DNA of 64,000 nt from Chrysopilus asiliformis (GCA_964034945.1 OZ035960.1:105288433-105352432); one strand, 5' to 3'. Numbered from the stretch's first letter, positions 34,251-45,829 are shown. Numbers and translations are program-made. The notes: generated by a model from the letters alone, not told the origin.

Positions 34251-34480
34251 TTTTAAAGGTCTTTTATCTCAGTGCTCCAATATGCGCCAAACGCGTAAAG
34301 AGTAGATCTGCGTGGGTAACAAAAGAGTACAAAAAAGTAAGTACTGTTACGCAAACGAATCCGGTCCTTACAGAATTTTTCACGTATGAGACAATTTTAT
34401 GAAAGAGTTCAATAGTTTGTTGGTGGCGGTGGTTTTTTTCAACATTTTTCAAATTTGCGACAATAAAAAACGATAAAGGT

Positions 34481-34850
34481 AGAACCTGAATCGTACGTCG
34501 ATGCGTCCGTCATGCGTCCGTCACGTTGACAGTTCGAGTAAAATCAACGGACTACTATGAGTACTCCCATAATAATGCGTTTTCCGATGCGGCAACCGCA
34601 TAGAGTAGGTCGAATTTCTACTTTTACATGCGGCAACGCACGGAAATGTCATTTCGCAAAAAAGTTTGTTTACGATTTTAGCAATTTAAGTATGGAACAA
34701 ATTGAAAGTAATTGTTTCAACGATAAACTAATAGAAGAAGTGCAAAACAATGAATTAACTCCAGATTCGTTGCCGTACCCAACTGTCACCGCATCGAACT
34801 GTCAACCGGACGGACGGATGACGCACGCATCGACGTAGGATTCAGGTTCT
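34481..34850. mobile_element. TA-flanked MITE with 57-bp TIRs and a partial ORF
   Basis: TIRs (A)GAACCTGAATCGTACGTCG at the left and the complement of GAACCTGAATCCTACGTCG at the right; TA borders the GAACC ends (34480-34481 and 34850-34851). Imperfect match runs for about 57 bp. Inside, ATG at 34692 opens MEQIESNCFNDKLIEEVQNN, which resembles the start of a MADF-type transposon-encoded protein; this is a tentative reading. The frame ends in the right TIR. Confidence 0.8.
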
Positions 34851-34890
34851 AGCTTAAATCCGGCGCTGCGATACCGTTTCAGAATAACCC

Positions 34891-35351
34891 TTGGAGCACA
34901 ATTAACGCAACCAAACCGCAACCATCACGCATCCAAATGTCACTTATGAGGTTATTTCACAGAAATGCTTTTGAGTAAGTACAGTGAACGCATTGAACTC
35001 AACCATCGACGCAAAAGTTGCCAAACTTTGAACTTTAACGCAACAAGTCTGCGTTGACAGTTCATAAAGTGAGGTTGGGGAAATGTCGTTCAAGAAAAAA
35101 ATTGATAGCTGATAGCTGTATTGCAATAATATACAAATAACAAAGATTAAGACCAACAAAGAAAATTATCGCTCCAAAATCTCCCATTTTTTATATATTT
35201 TTATACTTTAGTTCACTTTTAATTTTTCTGTGTTTGTCTCACAACGCAACAGACGACGCTTCTATTGTGCTCAACCGCTCCTGAACTGCGTTGCGTGAGA
35301 GTTCGAAGCGTCCTTAGTTGCGGCTTGGTTGCGTTCATTGTGCTCCAAGGG
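34891..35351 (-). mobile_element. PIF/Harbinger-type MITE, copy 2 (family GGAGC)
   Basis: TIR CCCTTGGAGCACAATTAACG and complement, with TAA at both sides (34886-34888 and 35352-35354). The interior matches copy 1 in reverse orientation, for example the complement of CCCCAACCTCACTTTATGAA. Confidence 0.85.
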
Positions 35352-35671
35352 TAAAGTGACAATATTGTAACGTGCATCGTGAGTCGGCAAATCATGATAT
35401 CTGTCAAACTTTATGGATAGCAATGGAAAAATATTGCGTCGGTTTACGTTTGCGTTTGTGGCGTCCTTAATTGTGAAAACCGCATTCCAATCGGTTGATC
35501 GATTCAAAAGTTATAAGTGGAGGGGCATTGAAGGAGAGGGGGATGATCACTATAAAGTTTTATTATTTGCATATATTTATAAGATTTATTGACCATTTTT
35601 CACTCTCCATAACGTAATAAAATCAACTTATTAGTGTAAAGTAAAAGAATTAGTGTAAAAGAAAGAAAAAT

Positions 35672-35882
35672 TTGATTAAAAATTTATTGAAAATATTAGT
35701 AAACCAGGAAAAAAGTGTTTCTAATTTTAATTGGCCAACCGTGATCAGTGAAAGTGAAAAGATCTTGAAAAGTTTTTCAAATAAACACGTGAGATCTGAT
35801 GAATGGCGGACAAAAGTGATCGAATTCGGTGGCGATAAAAGTAAACGTGCCATCTTAGAAAAATCATCACAAAAAAAATTAG
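35672..35882 (+). CDS. Coding-quality exon of an unknown gene (5' limit uncertain)
   Basis: About 70 open codons ending at a good donor, AAATTAG|GTAAAC, at 35882/35883. The peptide includes SNFNWPTVISESEKILKSFS and KHVRSDEWRTKVIEFGG, charged and helix-prone, then KSKRAILEKSS. There is no ATG in frame, so this would be an internal exon or would need an upstream start exon. I found neither an upstream exon nor the next exon with confidence. No family recognised; a transposon exon is possible. Confidence 0.4.
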
Positions 35883-35889
35883 GTAAACT

Positions 35890-37015
35890 TTTTATTTATA
35901 CTTCCCAAAAAAAAATCCAAGTAGTTACATAGTTGAGTTGAATTGTATGACGATGGTGATTACTTCTGTAAATAAAATAATTAACGAATTTTCCGTTGCG
36001 ATGACGGCAAAGATTTCGTAACGAGACTTCAAATATTTGACAGTTTAGTGAATTGGTGGTGAATTACGGTTCAAAAAGGTGATTCCAAATGACGGATTGA
36101 TTTTTCTGAAGATGGTTAGAATTAACTCAATTGTTTTTTCTGATTATTGTTGAATCGTTAACCCTCAACGAATCGAGTTAGTTGGCGCTACTCGTCTAGG
36201 TGCGACTGAAAATGACAACAAGGACGGATCTATTCAAAGCTAACGACATTTCAGACGTTTTTGTGTAAATCGCCGATGACCTTATAAGGTGGGCATTTTT
36301 CTATTTTCCACCAAAAATTACAATCGCAAAAATTATTTGAATTGCCGACATATTTTTAATAAGAAAATTACGGTTGAATCTTCCTTCATTTGTTCATTGC
36401 GTCTGCATCTCGTGCGAAACTCAAATTATTTAAACATTTCAAATCGTTAAAAGATTGACGATGCGCATCATGCAATTTTGAATTAAAACGAATCAATGGT
36501 AACCAGCTTTGTGCTTAATGAAAAATATAAATAAGTGATACCGGGAAAATTTATTAATCGCCTTAAATTGGGAAAAACTGCCTAAGATTTCTGATATTGG
36601 TATTTTCAATATATTGCGTGTACATTTGATAGTCTGAAAACGTATTTATTTCGTAAGATAAGAAAGATTATGATTCGATAAAGTTGTAAACTGATGATTT
36701 TAATCTTCGATTTACATCAGATGCTCATTTAGTAATTTTAAATGATCGTTGCAAGTAGACATTTATCTTTATATTATTGAATTTGTGTAAAATCATTTTA
36801 AATCCTATTGTGGTTGTACATACCGTGAAGAGAAATAGGTGAATACTAGTTTGTAATTGAATTTTATTTTGAAGAAGTTATTTTTTGATTAATTAAATAG
36901 AAGCACATTTTTTTAATGTTTTTTAAATATAAATATAAATACGTGATTAGCATACTGATGAGCATTTCGTCTCTGTCTTTCGCCACGCCTATAAATACTT
37001 TTTAATCTTCAAATA
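35890..37015. other. Non-coding stretch
   Basis: No supported gene or repeat. Confidence 0.4.
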
Positions 37016-37019
37016 TATA

Positions 37020-37395
37020 TCCTTGCCTTTAAGATATCCTTACGGACATTTTAACTCCAGAATCGGATTCAGCGACCCTAACAAACCCCAGATGATATTT
37101 TACCGGAAAATTTGAGGAAATGAATACTCACGTAATCGTTGCAGGAGCTTTCGTTATCCTTACAAGCTCGTTGCAGGAGCTTTCGTTATCCTTACAAGCT
37201 CGTTGAAGGAGCTTTCGTTATCCTTACAAGATGAAAATATTGTATTGTCATCGAACTTACATAAGTGGGCAAAATTTCAAGTCGATCGAATGAGTGGAAG
37301 TGGGTGGAAATTAGATTACAAAATTAGACCCTGACAGGCAAACAAGCAGACAGGCAAACACACACGAAAGCAAGGTAAATAAAAACTTTTGAAAA
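37020..37395 (+). mobile_element. LINE 3'-tail-like repeat
   Basis: Shares GGATTCAGCGACCCTAAC and a following ACCCC with 44110 onward, then has AAATTTCAAGTCGATCGAAT and GACAGGCAAACAAGCAGACA before an A-rich TAAATAAAA end. Such tails occur in RTE-type LINEs. No coding region remains. Confidence 0.45.
37137..37232. repeat. Tandem repeat, 32 bp x 3
   Basis: Units begin CGTTGCAGGAGCTTTCGTTA and continue TCCTTACAAGCT; the third has two changes. No spacers, so not a CRISPR-like array. Confidence 0.92.
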
Positions 37396-37449
37396 CTAAA
37401 AACATTGGGCGCATTTAGACCGAGCTACACTGAATGAAAGTTCGTTCAT

Positions 37450-37994
37450 AACAATTAAACATAACAAAAGCTATAATTGCCAATCTGGCAATTATTGAAA
37501 ACCCGTATGGTGATTTAATTGAACGGCGTATCAAAATTTCATTTGAATTCAAATTTTCCAATAAGATTTTTTTAAAACTTGTTCCAATCGGATTTTGATG
37601 TATGGGAGTTTTATGTAGAATCATATTCTAAATAACTTTTGTTCTTGCACTTTTTTGATAGGATGCACAGTTTTTGAGATATTCGCGAAAAACATTTTCG
37701 TTCCTGGTCCATTTTTGCCCATTAAGGAACTTAGCCTCGCATTTTACGAAAAACGGATCTGCGCAAAATTTCAAGTCTCTAGCTCAATCCATGCGCCCGC
37801 AATCCGCGCCACAGACAGACAGACAGACAGACAGACGGACGGACGGACGGACGGACATGGAAAATTCAATTTTTTTTATCATTCTAAACACACTGGTGTA
37901 ATTCATTTTTGTGTGTGATGACGGGATCTTGGCGTTACAAACGGTAAGGCAAAGTTAATATACCCTTTGGTTTCACCATACGGGTATAAAAACG
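37450..37994 (-). repeat. Family A repeat, near-complete minus-strand copy
   Basis: Reverse complement of the 26899-27448 organisation: CAATTATTGAAAACCCGTAT at one end, (GACA/GACG)n at about 37813-37855, TGGTTTCACCATACGGGTAT at the other. Confidence 0.78.
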
Positions 37995-37999
37995 GCGTT

Positions 38000-39690
38000 C
38001 ATGGAAATGAAATAATAGTATTTACGAACAATTACTTTAATACTATGAAAGATTTCCTAAACCAATTTGATCTTCTATGAAACCGCTCATGAATACTGTT
38101 AACGTGCATTCATAAATATCAAATTTAGATATTGCCACACTAGTTTGTATCGTCTTCACCAAGAAGCGGTCTAATTACCCGGTACAGGCATCTACAAAAT
38201 AATATGGTGGTATGATTTTGTTAATCGTATATCGCCAGTTTGAAAATCCAATTAAAAACGATTGCACTATTATTTCATGAAATAGATTAAAAAAATATCT
38301 GATGTGAACAGCCCATGACTTTCTTATACAAAATCTACGTTTCTGCATAATTTACAATAGAATAAAATATTAGTTTACATTAAAATATGAATTTTTATTT
38401 ATCAAAATCTCAAATATCTCGATAACGGTAAAAGATGTCGATTTACGGTAAAATTGTAATACCTTTAATTCTGATGCCTTGTAAAAGACAAAATTATGGC
38501 AAACATTATTCTCTTCAATTTATCTCATACATTAAACCACCAAAAATCCGCTATATTTCGAGGTAATCGTAAAAAAACTGATTTTTTTTGAAAAAATAAC
38601 GGTATATCTGGATAACGACTTGAGATACTGAGTTCTTGTAAAAGACAAAGATGTAGAATATTTTATTGTCTCCAACATTTGTTATAGATGAGGCTACTCA
38701 ACAACACGTATTTTCGGAGTAAATAACAAAAAACCAAATTGCGATTTCTTAAAAGCCGCCATTTTGGTTACTTCCGGTTAACCCCGGTTAACGTATTTCC
38801 GGTTAACGTATTTCCAACAAAAGTTCCATTCTAGGACCAAACGCGGGAAAAAAACTTCACAATTCATTTCACATGGAAATTTTAGATGGAATTTTTCAGA
38901 TATTTCATTAAATTTGGCATAAAATCAAATATAAAATATTAAAAATAACAAAACCAAAAAATAGATAAGTTTGAATTAAGATTTTAGCAGCTTATTTAAT
39001 TTCACGTTTTTTTTTAAATGATGTCATATGAAATTCAATAGAAAGATTTCCTTATGTGTTATCAACTTCTTGAATTAAATTCATTTTTCTACAATTTGTC
39101 GATACAAGATTTCCTGATATCTTAAATCTTAATACAAAATGTCAGAATCACAATTGAATTTTGATAAACTGCGATTTCCAGTTCATTGATTATGCATAAT
39201 TCACACAGATTACCGTAATCCGACAACTGATGCCGTTAGTAATAAAAAAAATCCCATTCAGACATTCAGTAAAATATGCAGATGATCCAATCTGAAAAAT
39301 TGGAGCGAAAAGATACGAGAAGAATCTTTTTCTTCCTATTACTTAACGATAGTAGGTACAGAAAAAAAACGTTGTTTCTCATCAAAGGCATTTGAATGGC
39401 AGACAACTTGTTCGACTTCTTCTTAATCAAAGATCGTACAGCGGAGTAGCGCACCTTATTTTCATTTTCTAAATATCAATTCCACCTCGAATACCGCTGG
39501 CGGTGATCGCTGCCGCCGCCGCCGACGCCGCCGTTGTTGTTTGAGATTCACTTTTATCACTATCGTTAAACCACAAATTAAAGGTAAAACAGCCATGCTT
39601 CACATTGTTTACATTTCTATTCTGTTCAGTATTTTGTAGTAAAATTATTGTATTGCTGGTGGTAGCTTTAAATCAGGGGCCCATAACCTT
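38000..39690. other. Non-coding stretch
   Basis: No supported gene. CCGGTTAACGTATTT occurs twice in tandem at about 38783-38813, and a (GCC)n-like run lies at 39508-39536. Confidence 0.4.
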
Positions 39691-39694
39691 AGTG

Positions 39695-40335
39695 TTCGTA
39701 GGTTGCGGGCGTGAATTTGACGGGTCAAACATATGGTGGTTCCACAGAGGATGTCTTTAACTTATGGAGTCACATTACAAGAAAAGGTAGAAACTTTCTG
39801 ATCATTATGAAATTTGTTTCAGACAAAATTATGAGGATGCTCGTGCATCGATCTGTCTGTCTGTCATTCTGTCCCTTTTATATATCTTATATAACCCGAG
39901 AACGCGTTGAGCTAGCGACTTGAAATTTTTTGTAAATTAATTTTACAAAAATCGTAGTTTTCTATCCATTTCTGGAAAAGTAACGTTGGCTATAACGAGT
40001 ATCTCCCATACTATTGTTTCAAAAAACTAGAGTTTTTTGAAAATCTCTCGAAACTATACGCTTTTGGAAAAAAATAAATAAAACAAAATTTCAAGGCTTT
40101 AAAATTTTCCACATTTTTTGTTTAGCGGGTTTAACAAATCTCTAAAAATTCTCAACATATTTGAAAATATTTAAAAAATGCATATAACCAAATTAAAAAA
40201 TTAAATTATTTGAAAAAATTAAAAAAAGTGCATATAAATAAATTAAAAGAAAATAAAATTGTCTGCATTGAAAAAATATTATATTTTATCCGAAACTACA
40301 TCTTGAAAAATATTATTTTTTACATATTTTTTCTG
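39695..40335 (+). repeat. Family B repeat, fullest copy
   Basis: Contains a TCTGTCTGTCTGTC tract (39852), GAGAACGCGTTGAGCTAGCG, AAAAGTAACGTTGGCTATAA, TTTTTTGAAAATCTCTCGAA and an AT-rich end. Partial relatives are at 21895, 42580 and 45392. Confidence 0.65.
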
Positions 40336-40339
40336 AAAC

Positions 40340-42060
40340 TAAATATTGTCACGTCGTAATTTTTGCTTGCGGCGCATTTTTCTTACAAGCTTTGACCTTG
40401 CGACACCTTCTTTATTCTTTTCACTTATACAGAATATGTTGTGTGGTCAAAAATCATGATATGTATTTGAATTTATTAAAAAAAAAATCTTATCGAGTCC
40501 GTTTTCAGGCCTCTGCAGATTTTAAATGCGATAGGAGAAGGGGTGTGAGGGGCAGCCGTTGAGTTATCGTATCTATATTGTATATAGATACACTTTCCTC
40601 TCCCCTTCCCTAAATATCACTTTTGAAAAGGAAAATCTAAAGGGGGGTTTAATTTTTTGTCTATCCGTTAATTCACTATACATTAATTCAGTAAGTCAAT
40701 TAAAAAAAACAATTGAGTAGCCCTGTTTTAGATTCGCACGTTTTATTAATAATAGTATCGCCAGTCCAATAACACTGCCATATTTGTACCGAAAACGATG
40801 CTGTGCCGGCTTCATACGGCAACATTGTTGTCAGCTGAACTAGAGTTGACTAGAGGAGAGTCTGAAACTGACTGTGAGTCTTCGGTAGCCCCAACCCACC
40901 TGGTGAAGGTGCGAGCATCTTGAAGAAGTCACATTCAGTTCTTGTAAGATCACAGGCTGATCAACACGGATCGTTTTGTGAATTTAATTTTGACTCGATT
41001 GCGCTCGGTTCAGCTTCTTGGTGATCCTCAACTCCAAAATTTCAAAAGCCGAACAGCCCTTTGCAGTAATTAGTTTTCATTGTTGTTTGCACGCTGCACA
41101 TCTTCTGGTTGAAAGCTGCACTGTTTCACTGTTTAATTCTCGATCAGCCTGAACTGTTGGAAAAATTTTCCGAGAAGAGGTTTTCCTTGAGTTCGCATGG
41201 GTGCATCACTCATACCAATAGTCGTGTGAATGGCGAAACATTGAACAACATCTTGGAAGATTAACTCTAAGATTTGGTAAAGATCTTCACCGATCAGTTC
41301 GATAAAGACGCGAAAACGGTTCGGATCGAATATCACCCGCTTGATATCGATTTTATACCATAACAAAAAACAGTAGGCCAATGCAAAGCAATTGAAACAA
41401 TTATTACCAATAATTATAATTGGATGCGGTGTATTTATTGAAAAATTTTGAATTCAAATTTCAAATATCAAATCGTGCTTCCGTAACTCGAACTTTTTGC
41501 GATCTTGCAATTGAGTCGAATGTGTGTCTCGCGATCAATTGAAGAAAGTTTGACGGACGTCTGCAAGAAGCAGTATTACTTGTGATCTTTGATGTTGATT
41601 CTTAATCGGTTAACCAGATTATGTAAAAAAAACGATCAATATTACATTACTGTCTATGCTGATCTGCCAATCAGATCGATTTGCTAAGATACTAAACTCG
41701 GGTCGTATTGTTGAACTCCTATAGCATTATTCGAACACTTGTCACGGAAAATCGAGTTTGAGTTTATGGCGAATTTAGTTTAGTGCCTGTGATCATTTTG
41801 ACTTTTTGGTTTTCTAGCATAAGTTTTGAGAATAGAAAAAAAAATCGCTCAAGTGTTAAAAAAAAGTGATCGAGAGTTTAAGTTTTTAGTGGTGATCTTT
41901 TCGGTAAAAACTTGCACTGGTGCGCAGCAGGAGGGGAGCAAAAAAAGCAGCATAAAAACAATTAATTTATGGGATTTTTGAAGCAGGTAATAATCAAAAT
42001 CAAAAACCTCTGTAGATCCATGATCACATTGCACCGATCATTGATCAGCCATCAAATTGA
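40340..42060. other. GC-richer intergenic stretch; one minus frame
   Basis: 40730-42060 is less AT-rich than the flanks and has many GATC-containing words (42010-42090). A minus frame at 41133-41381 (IDIKRVIFDPNRFRVFIELI and onward to a stop) is open for about 105 codons if non-ATG sequence is included, but has no recognised family or splice partners. Regulatory or transcribed DNA is possible. Confidence 0.3.
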
Positions 42061-42064
42061 TCAG

Positions 42065-42575
42065 CGATCTTCGGCTGAGGATCGATCGATTGCAACCTTT
42101 ATTATTTTCTTATTCGATGTGGCACAAAAAAAAGTATTGTGTTCGTGAAAATATTCGACCTTGATGGTTTGAAAAATTTTGAACATCCCCGATTAAATTC
42201 CAATTGGTTTTTTATAAATGTTTTCTTTTTTTGCTTGTATGTAGTTTGAAGTACAATGCGGCATTTTTTTTAATGCTTTGGGAACATTTTTTTAAAATTT
42301 GTTAAAAAATTATGTGCCATTGCAAAAAGTTTTGCATTTCCGGTTTTTCTTTACTTTCAAAAAGTTTTTTTTTAAAAGCTACCTGTTTTACTATTTTTCT
42401 TTTTTCCTTTTGAATAAGAAAGAAAACACTAAACTAGTACACAAATTAAAAATTTCAAGTTGTTTTTGAAAATTTAGTATACTTTTTTTTGAAACTTTAG
42501 TATATTTAGTAAATAGTTTCTTGACCGAAGGCGAATTTTCTTTGAAATTACTATTTTTATAAGTGCGTGGGAAAT
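42065..42575. other. Non-coding AT-rich stretch
   Basis: Nothing supported. Confidence 0.4.
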
Positions 42576-42579
42576 TTGG

Positions 42580-42762
42580 TCATCTGTATATTGTGTGTGG
42601 TAACGTTAGCTATAACTGATACGGTTTTTAAAAAAAACACGGTTTTTGAAAAACACGATTTTTGAAAAATACGGTTTTTTGAAATATTCTCGAAACGTAT
42701 GCGCTTTAGAAAAAGGATGAATGTAACAAATTTATAAAAATTTTTTTTTTTGCGTTCACGGT
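42580..42762 (+). repeat. Family B fragment, left of a composite insertion
   Basis: GGTAACGTTAGCTATAACTG and TTTTTTGAAATATTCTCGAA match family B; the sequence is cut at TA/GAGTAAGTTCGG. Confidence 0.55.
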
Positions 42763-42944
42763 TTGTAGAGTAAGTTCGGGTATTGTGGTACACCTTCTTT
42801 TATTTTCATAATAAATCACTAGTTTTTAAAGCAATTATGTTAGAAATTTGTTTACGATACCTCCAGAGGCTTGCCTATAAAATTCCACAGCAATGTTACC
42901 AATCATAAACATAAAAACAAAAATATGATCAAATAAAAAACTTT

Positions 42945-43436
42945 TTAAAAAAAAGTAAAAAAAACCGACTTAAAAATGCACTAAAAAGGAAAAAATAATT
43001 TTTTTGGAAGTTGGTGCCAAAATAGAAACTTAAAGAGGACTTCTATTCATATTTCTTGAGTGTTACAAATAATTTTATTGTAACAAGAATTGTTAAGACA
43101 ATCAAAAGCTTTTTACAGTTGTCGAGTACTTTTATGTACAATAGACTCGCGGTTAAAATATCACAATGACTATAATTTTTACATCCCGCGTTTCGTTTAA
43201 TGCATTGCAAATATTCGATGTGATAAAAATAAATTTTTTATAGTGACAAGAATCGATATTCAAAATTTGGGGAATATAAAACCCATTCAATATGTATTTT
43301 AATACTTTTAGATTGTACAATAAAAGAGAGCAAATTGTTTGTTTCTATTTTGGCACCAACTTCCAAAAAAATTATTTTTTCCTTTTTAGTGCATTTTTAA
43401 GTCGGTTTTTTTTACTTTTTTTTAAAAAGTTTTTTA
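42945..43436. mobile_element. Foldback element (~490 bp)
   Basis: Arms of about 90 bp: CCGACTTAAAAATGCACTAA and AATTTTTTTGGAAGTTGGTG at the left, their complements at 43340-43430. The interior is AT-rich and non-coding. Confidence 0.8.
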
Positions 43437-43509
43437 TTTTATAATTTTTAGTGATTTTTGGTATATACATTATATAGATATATTTAATGTTAGGAAATGG
43501 GTAGAGCAA

Positions 43510-43927
43510 GTAAAGCCGCAGCCCGCGTGCGAAAACGGCGTTACGAATCGATAGCCTTCAACCCCCTTAGTGACACTGGAAAGTTTCATTCAGATCGGAC
43601 CAGCCAATTCGAAGAAACCAGGCGAGGGGTATCGAGGGGAGGGAAAAGTCAGGTTTTGTAGTGGAAAATCAAACCCCTTAGCCTTCTTAGTAATACTGTA
43701 AAGCTTCATTAAGATCGGACCACCGAATTCGAAGATACCAGGCGAGGGGTGTCGAAGGGGAATTTTCTCAGAGGGGATACCTATCTAGATCGTATTTTTG
43801 TCCCCGAAAATCCCTAACACCCAAGTTTCATGAAAATCGTTAGGCCTGTTTTCGAGATCCATTGTGCAGACAGACAGACTGACAGACAGAAGGACGACAG
43901 TCCTCGTATTATATTATAGGATATACC
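43510..43927 (+). mobile_element. 5'-truncated RTE-like LINE insertion with 29-bp target duplication
   Basis: A 29-bp direct repeat starting TATTTAATGTTAGGAAATGG flanks it exactly (43481-43509 and 43928-43956). The insert starts GTAAAGCCGCAGCCCGCGTG and contains two diverged units with AAGTTTCATTCAGATCGGAC. It ends with GACAGACAGACTGACAGACA and a TATTATATTATAGGATATAC tail. Long target duplications and short-word tails fit LINE retrotransposition; RTE is the likely clade from style. Confidence 0.75.
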
Positions 43928-44099
43928 TATTTAATGTTAGGAAATGGGTAGAGCAAAACTTTGATCGTTCCAAACAGCGAATTTTTAGGGATGGCAACAG
44001 TAAGTTGTAAACTAAATTTTAGAGGTCGACAGCAAAAATTTTGGGGGTCGTCACCAACATTTTTTAGATCGACAGAAACCTTTCGTTAACCTTACAGAC

Positions 44100-44862
44100 T
44101 TCTAAACATTAGAATTGGATTAGGCGACCCTAAAAACCCCCATATGTGTTTGTTTTTTATCTGGAAAATTTGAGGGTTGAAGGATTCGCTGCCCCCCAAA
44201 ATATACGCATAAAAATTTTCAGACCGATCGGTCCATCCGATTAGGGGACAGGGGAGGGGTTAAGAAGCGAAAGGGGTAGGGGAAAATAGATAAGGGGAAA
44301 ACACTAGCCGTCCCCCAAAATGTACGCATACAAATTTTCAGATCGATCGGACCATCCGATTGGGAGTTGACAGGGGAGGGGTTAAGAAGCGAAAGGGGTA
44401 GGGGAAAATAGATAAGGGGAAAACACTAGCCGTCCCCCAAAATGTACGCATACAAATTTTCAGATCGATCGGACCATCCGATTGGGAGTTGACAGGGGAG
44501 GGGTTAAGAAGCGAAAGGGGTAGGGGAAAATAGATAAGGTGAAAACACTAGCCGTCCCCCAAAATGTACGCATACAAATTTTCAGATCGATCGGACCATC
44601 CGATTGGGAGTTGACAGGGGAGGGGAAGGCCGGGAAACGTCGGAGAGAGGGGAAATTAAAATGGGACCAACTAGGGAGTGAACTCTGTCATCCACCAACG
44701 TTTCAACAAAATCCATGCAACGGCACCCAAGTACTGCGTGAACATACAGATATAAAATAAATAAATAAAGTTGGACCAAAACGAATTGATAACCTCCTCC
44801 TTTTTTGGAAGTCGGTTAAAAACGAATTGATAACCTCCTCCTTTTTTGGAAGTCGGTTAAAA
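44100..44862 (+). mobile_element. LINE 3' end with tandem array and duplicated tail
   Basis: Begins with sequence shared with 37060 (GGATTAGGCGACCCTAAAAA), passes through a 122-bp tandem array, and ends in two direct copies of AACGAATTGATAACCTCCTC + CTTTTTTGGAAGTCGGTTAA. Repeated 3' tails of this kind are known for some insect LINEs. No open reading frame remains. Confidence 0.55.
44190..44630. repeat. 122-bp tandem repeat, about 3.6 units
   Basis: CACTAGCCGTCCCCCAAAAT recurs at 44302, 44424 and 44546 (period 122). Each unit carries TTTTCAGATCGATCGGACCA and GGGGAGGGGTTAAGAAGCG. The first unit is the most diverged. Confidence 0.92.
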
Positions 44863-45391
44863 AGTACACTAACTGAAAAAGTCGTCCTTCGAAAAATTGG
44901 CGGGTAATGTGGTATACTGTTTCTTCCATACAAATATTTAAGGTGGGTAATGTGGAATACTGTGTCATCCATTCAAATATTAAATATTTGTATGGAAGAA
45001 ATAGTATGCCACATTAGCTGTTTTCACCATGACAAACCAAAAAAATGATTTCTTAGTCAAATTCGCCGCAATCCAAAAATGTTTCTTTCAAGAACCAAAT
45101 GTGTTGTCTAAATAATCGTTCACTGATTCACAGTTAAAAAAACAACTTAAAGTTGGCCTTCGAGATTCACTTGAATGTGGAGACAATAAAATTTTGATTT
45201 TGCTCAAAAACGTTTTTCAGAAAATTCCGGTATAACCTGATAAAACAAGGACTTGTAAACACCAACAATGGTTACCAAATTTCACAAATAACAGTTTTGT
45301 ATGTTTGATTTTGCGATGGGACATCTCATATCCGAGAAATGATGGTGTACCACATTACCCGCCTATACCACAATACCCGAACTTACTCTAC

Positions 45392-45610
45392 GTATCTCTA
45401 ACGGTTCTCAACGTATTTCAAAAAAATTAAGTTTTTTGAAAATATCTCCGAAATTATATGCTAAGAAAAAATGAATATAATCAAATTCAAATAAAATAAA
45501 ATTTCCTGCATTTTTTCTTTCAACGGTTTTTTTTTGTATCTTCAACGCTTCTGGAGATATTTGAAAAAATATTATTTTTCATATATTTTTTCCGAAACTA
45601 AATGTTGTAG
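45392..45610 (+). repeat. Family B fragment, right of the composite insertion
   Basis: AACGTATTTCAAAAAAATTA, TTTTTTGAAAATATCTCCGA and the AT-rich end match the later part of 39695-40335, continuing the fragment at 42580-42762. Confidence 0.5.
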
Positions 45611-45829
45611 AGGAAAGTTTTGTGTTGATCACAACTAATATTTTATAGTAGCAAATAGTGGTTCAGATTAAAAAAAAAATATTGACAAACCTATTAAAAT
45701 TTTGAAAACACAATTATGTGATTATGCCCTGGCAGTCAGTTCAAAAATTTGAATTTAGTTCGAAACTAATCGCAAATTGACTAGCTAGGGTTGCACGTTA
45801 TTAAGAATTTTTAATTAAAGCCAAGTTAA

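Larger units (their letters stand above)
42766..45387. mobile_element. Composite TA-flanked TIR element (~2.6 kb) with nested insertions
   Basis: Both outer ends read GAGTAAGTTCGGGTATTGTG (right end as complement) next to TA, and family B sequence flanks it on each side in the same orientation. Related words GGGTAATGTGGTATAC occur near 44901 and, inverted, near 45345, and a variant at 44943, which look like subterminal repeats. A foldback, an RTE-like insertion and a LINE tail with a tandem array lie inside. Confidence 0.55.

Noticed and set aside
37137..37232. Possible CRISPR-like 32-bp repeats
   Set aside because: Head-to-tail tandem units, no spacers, within a LINE-like tail.
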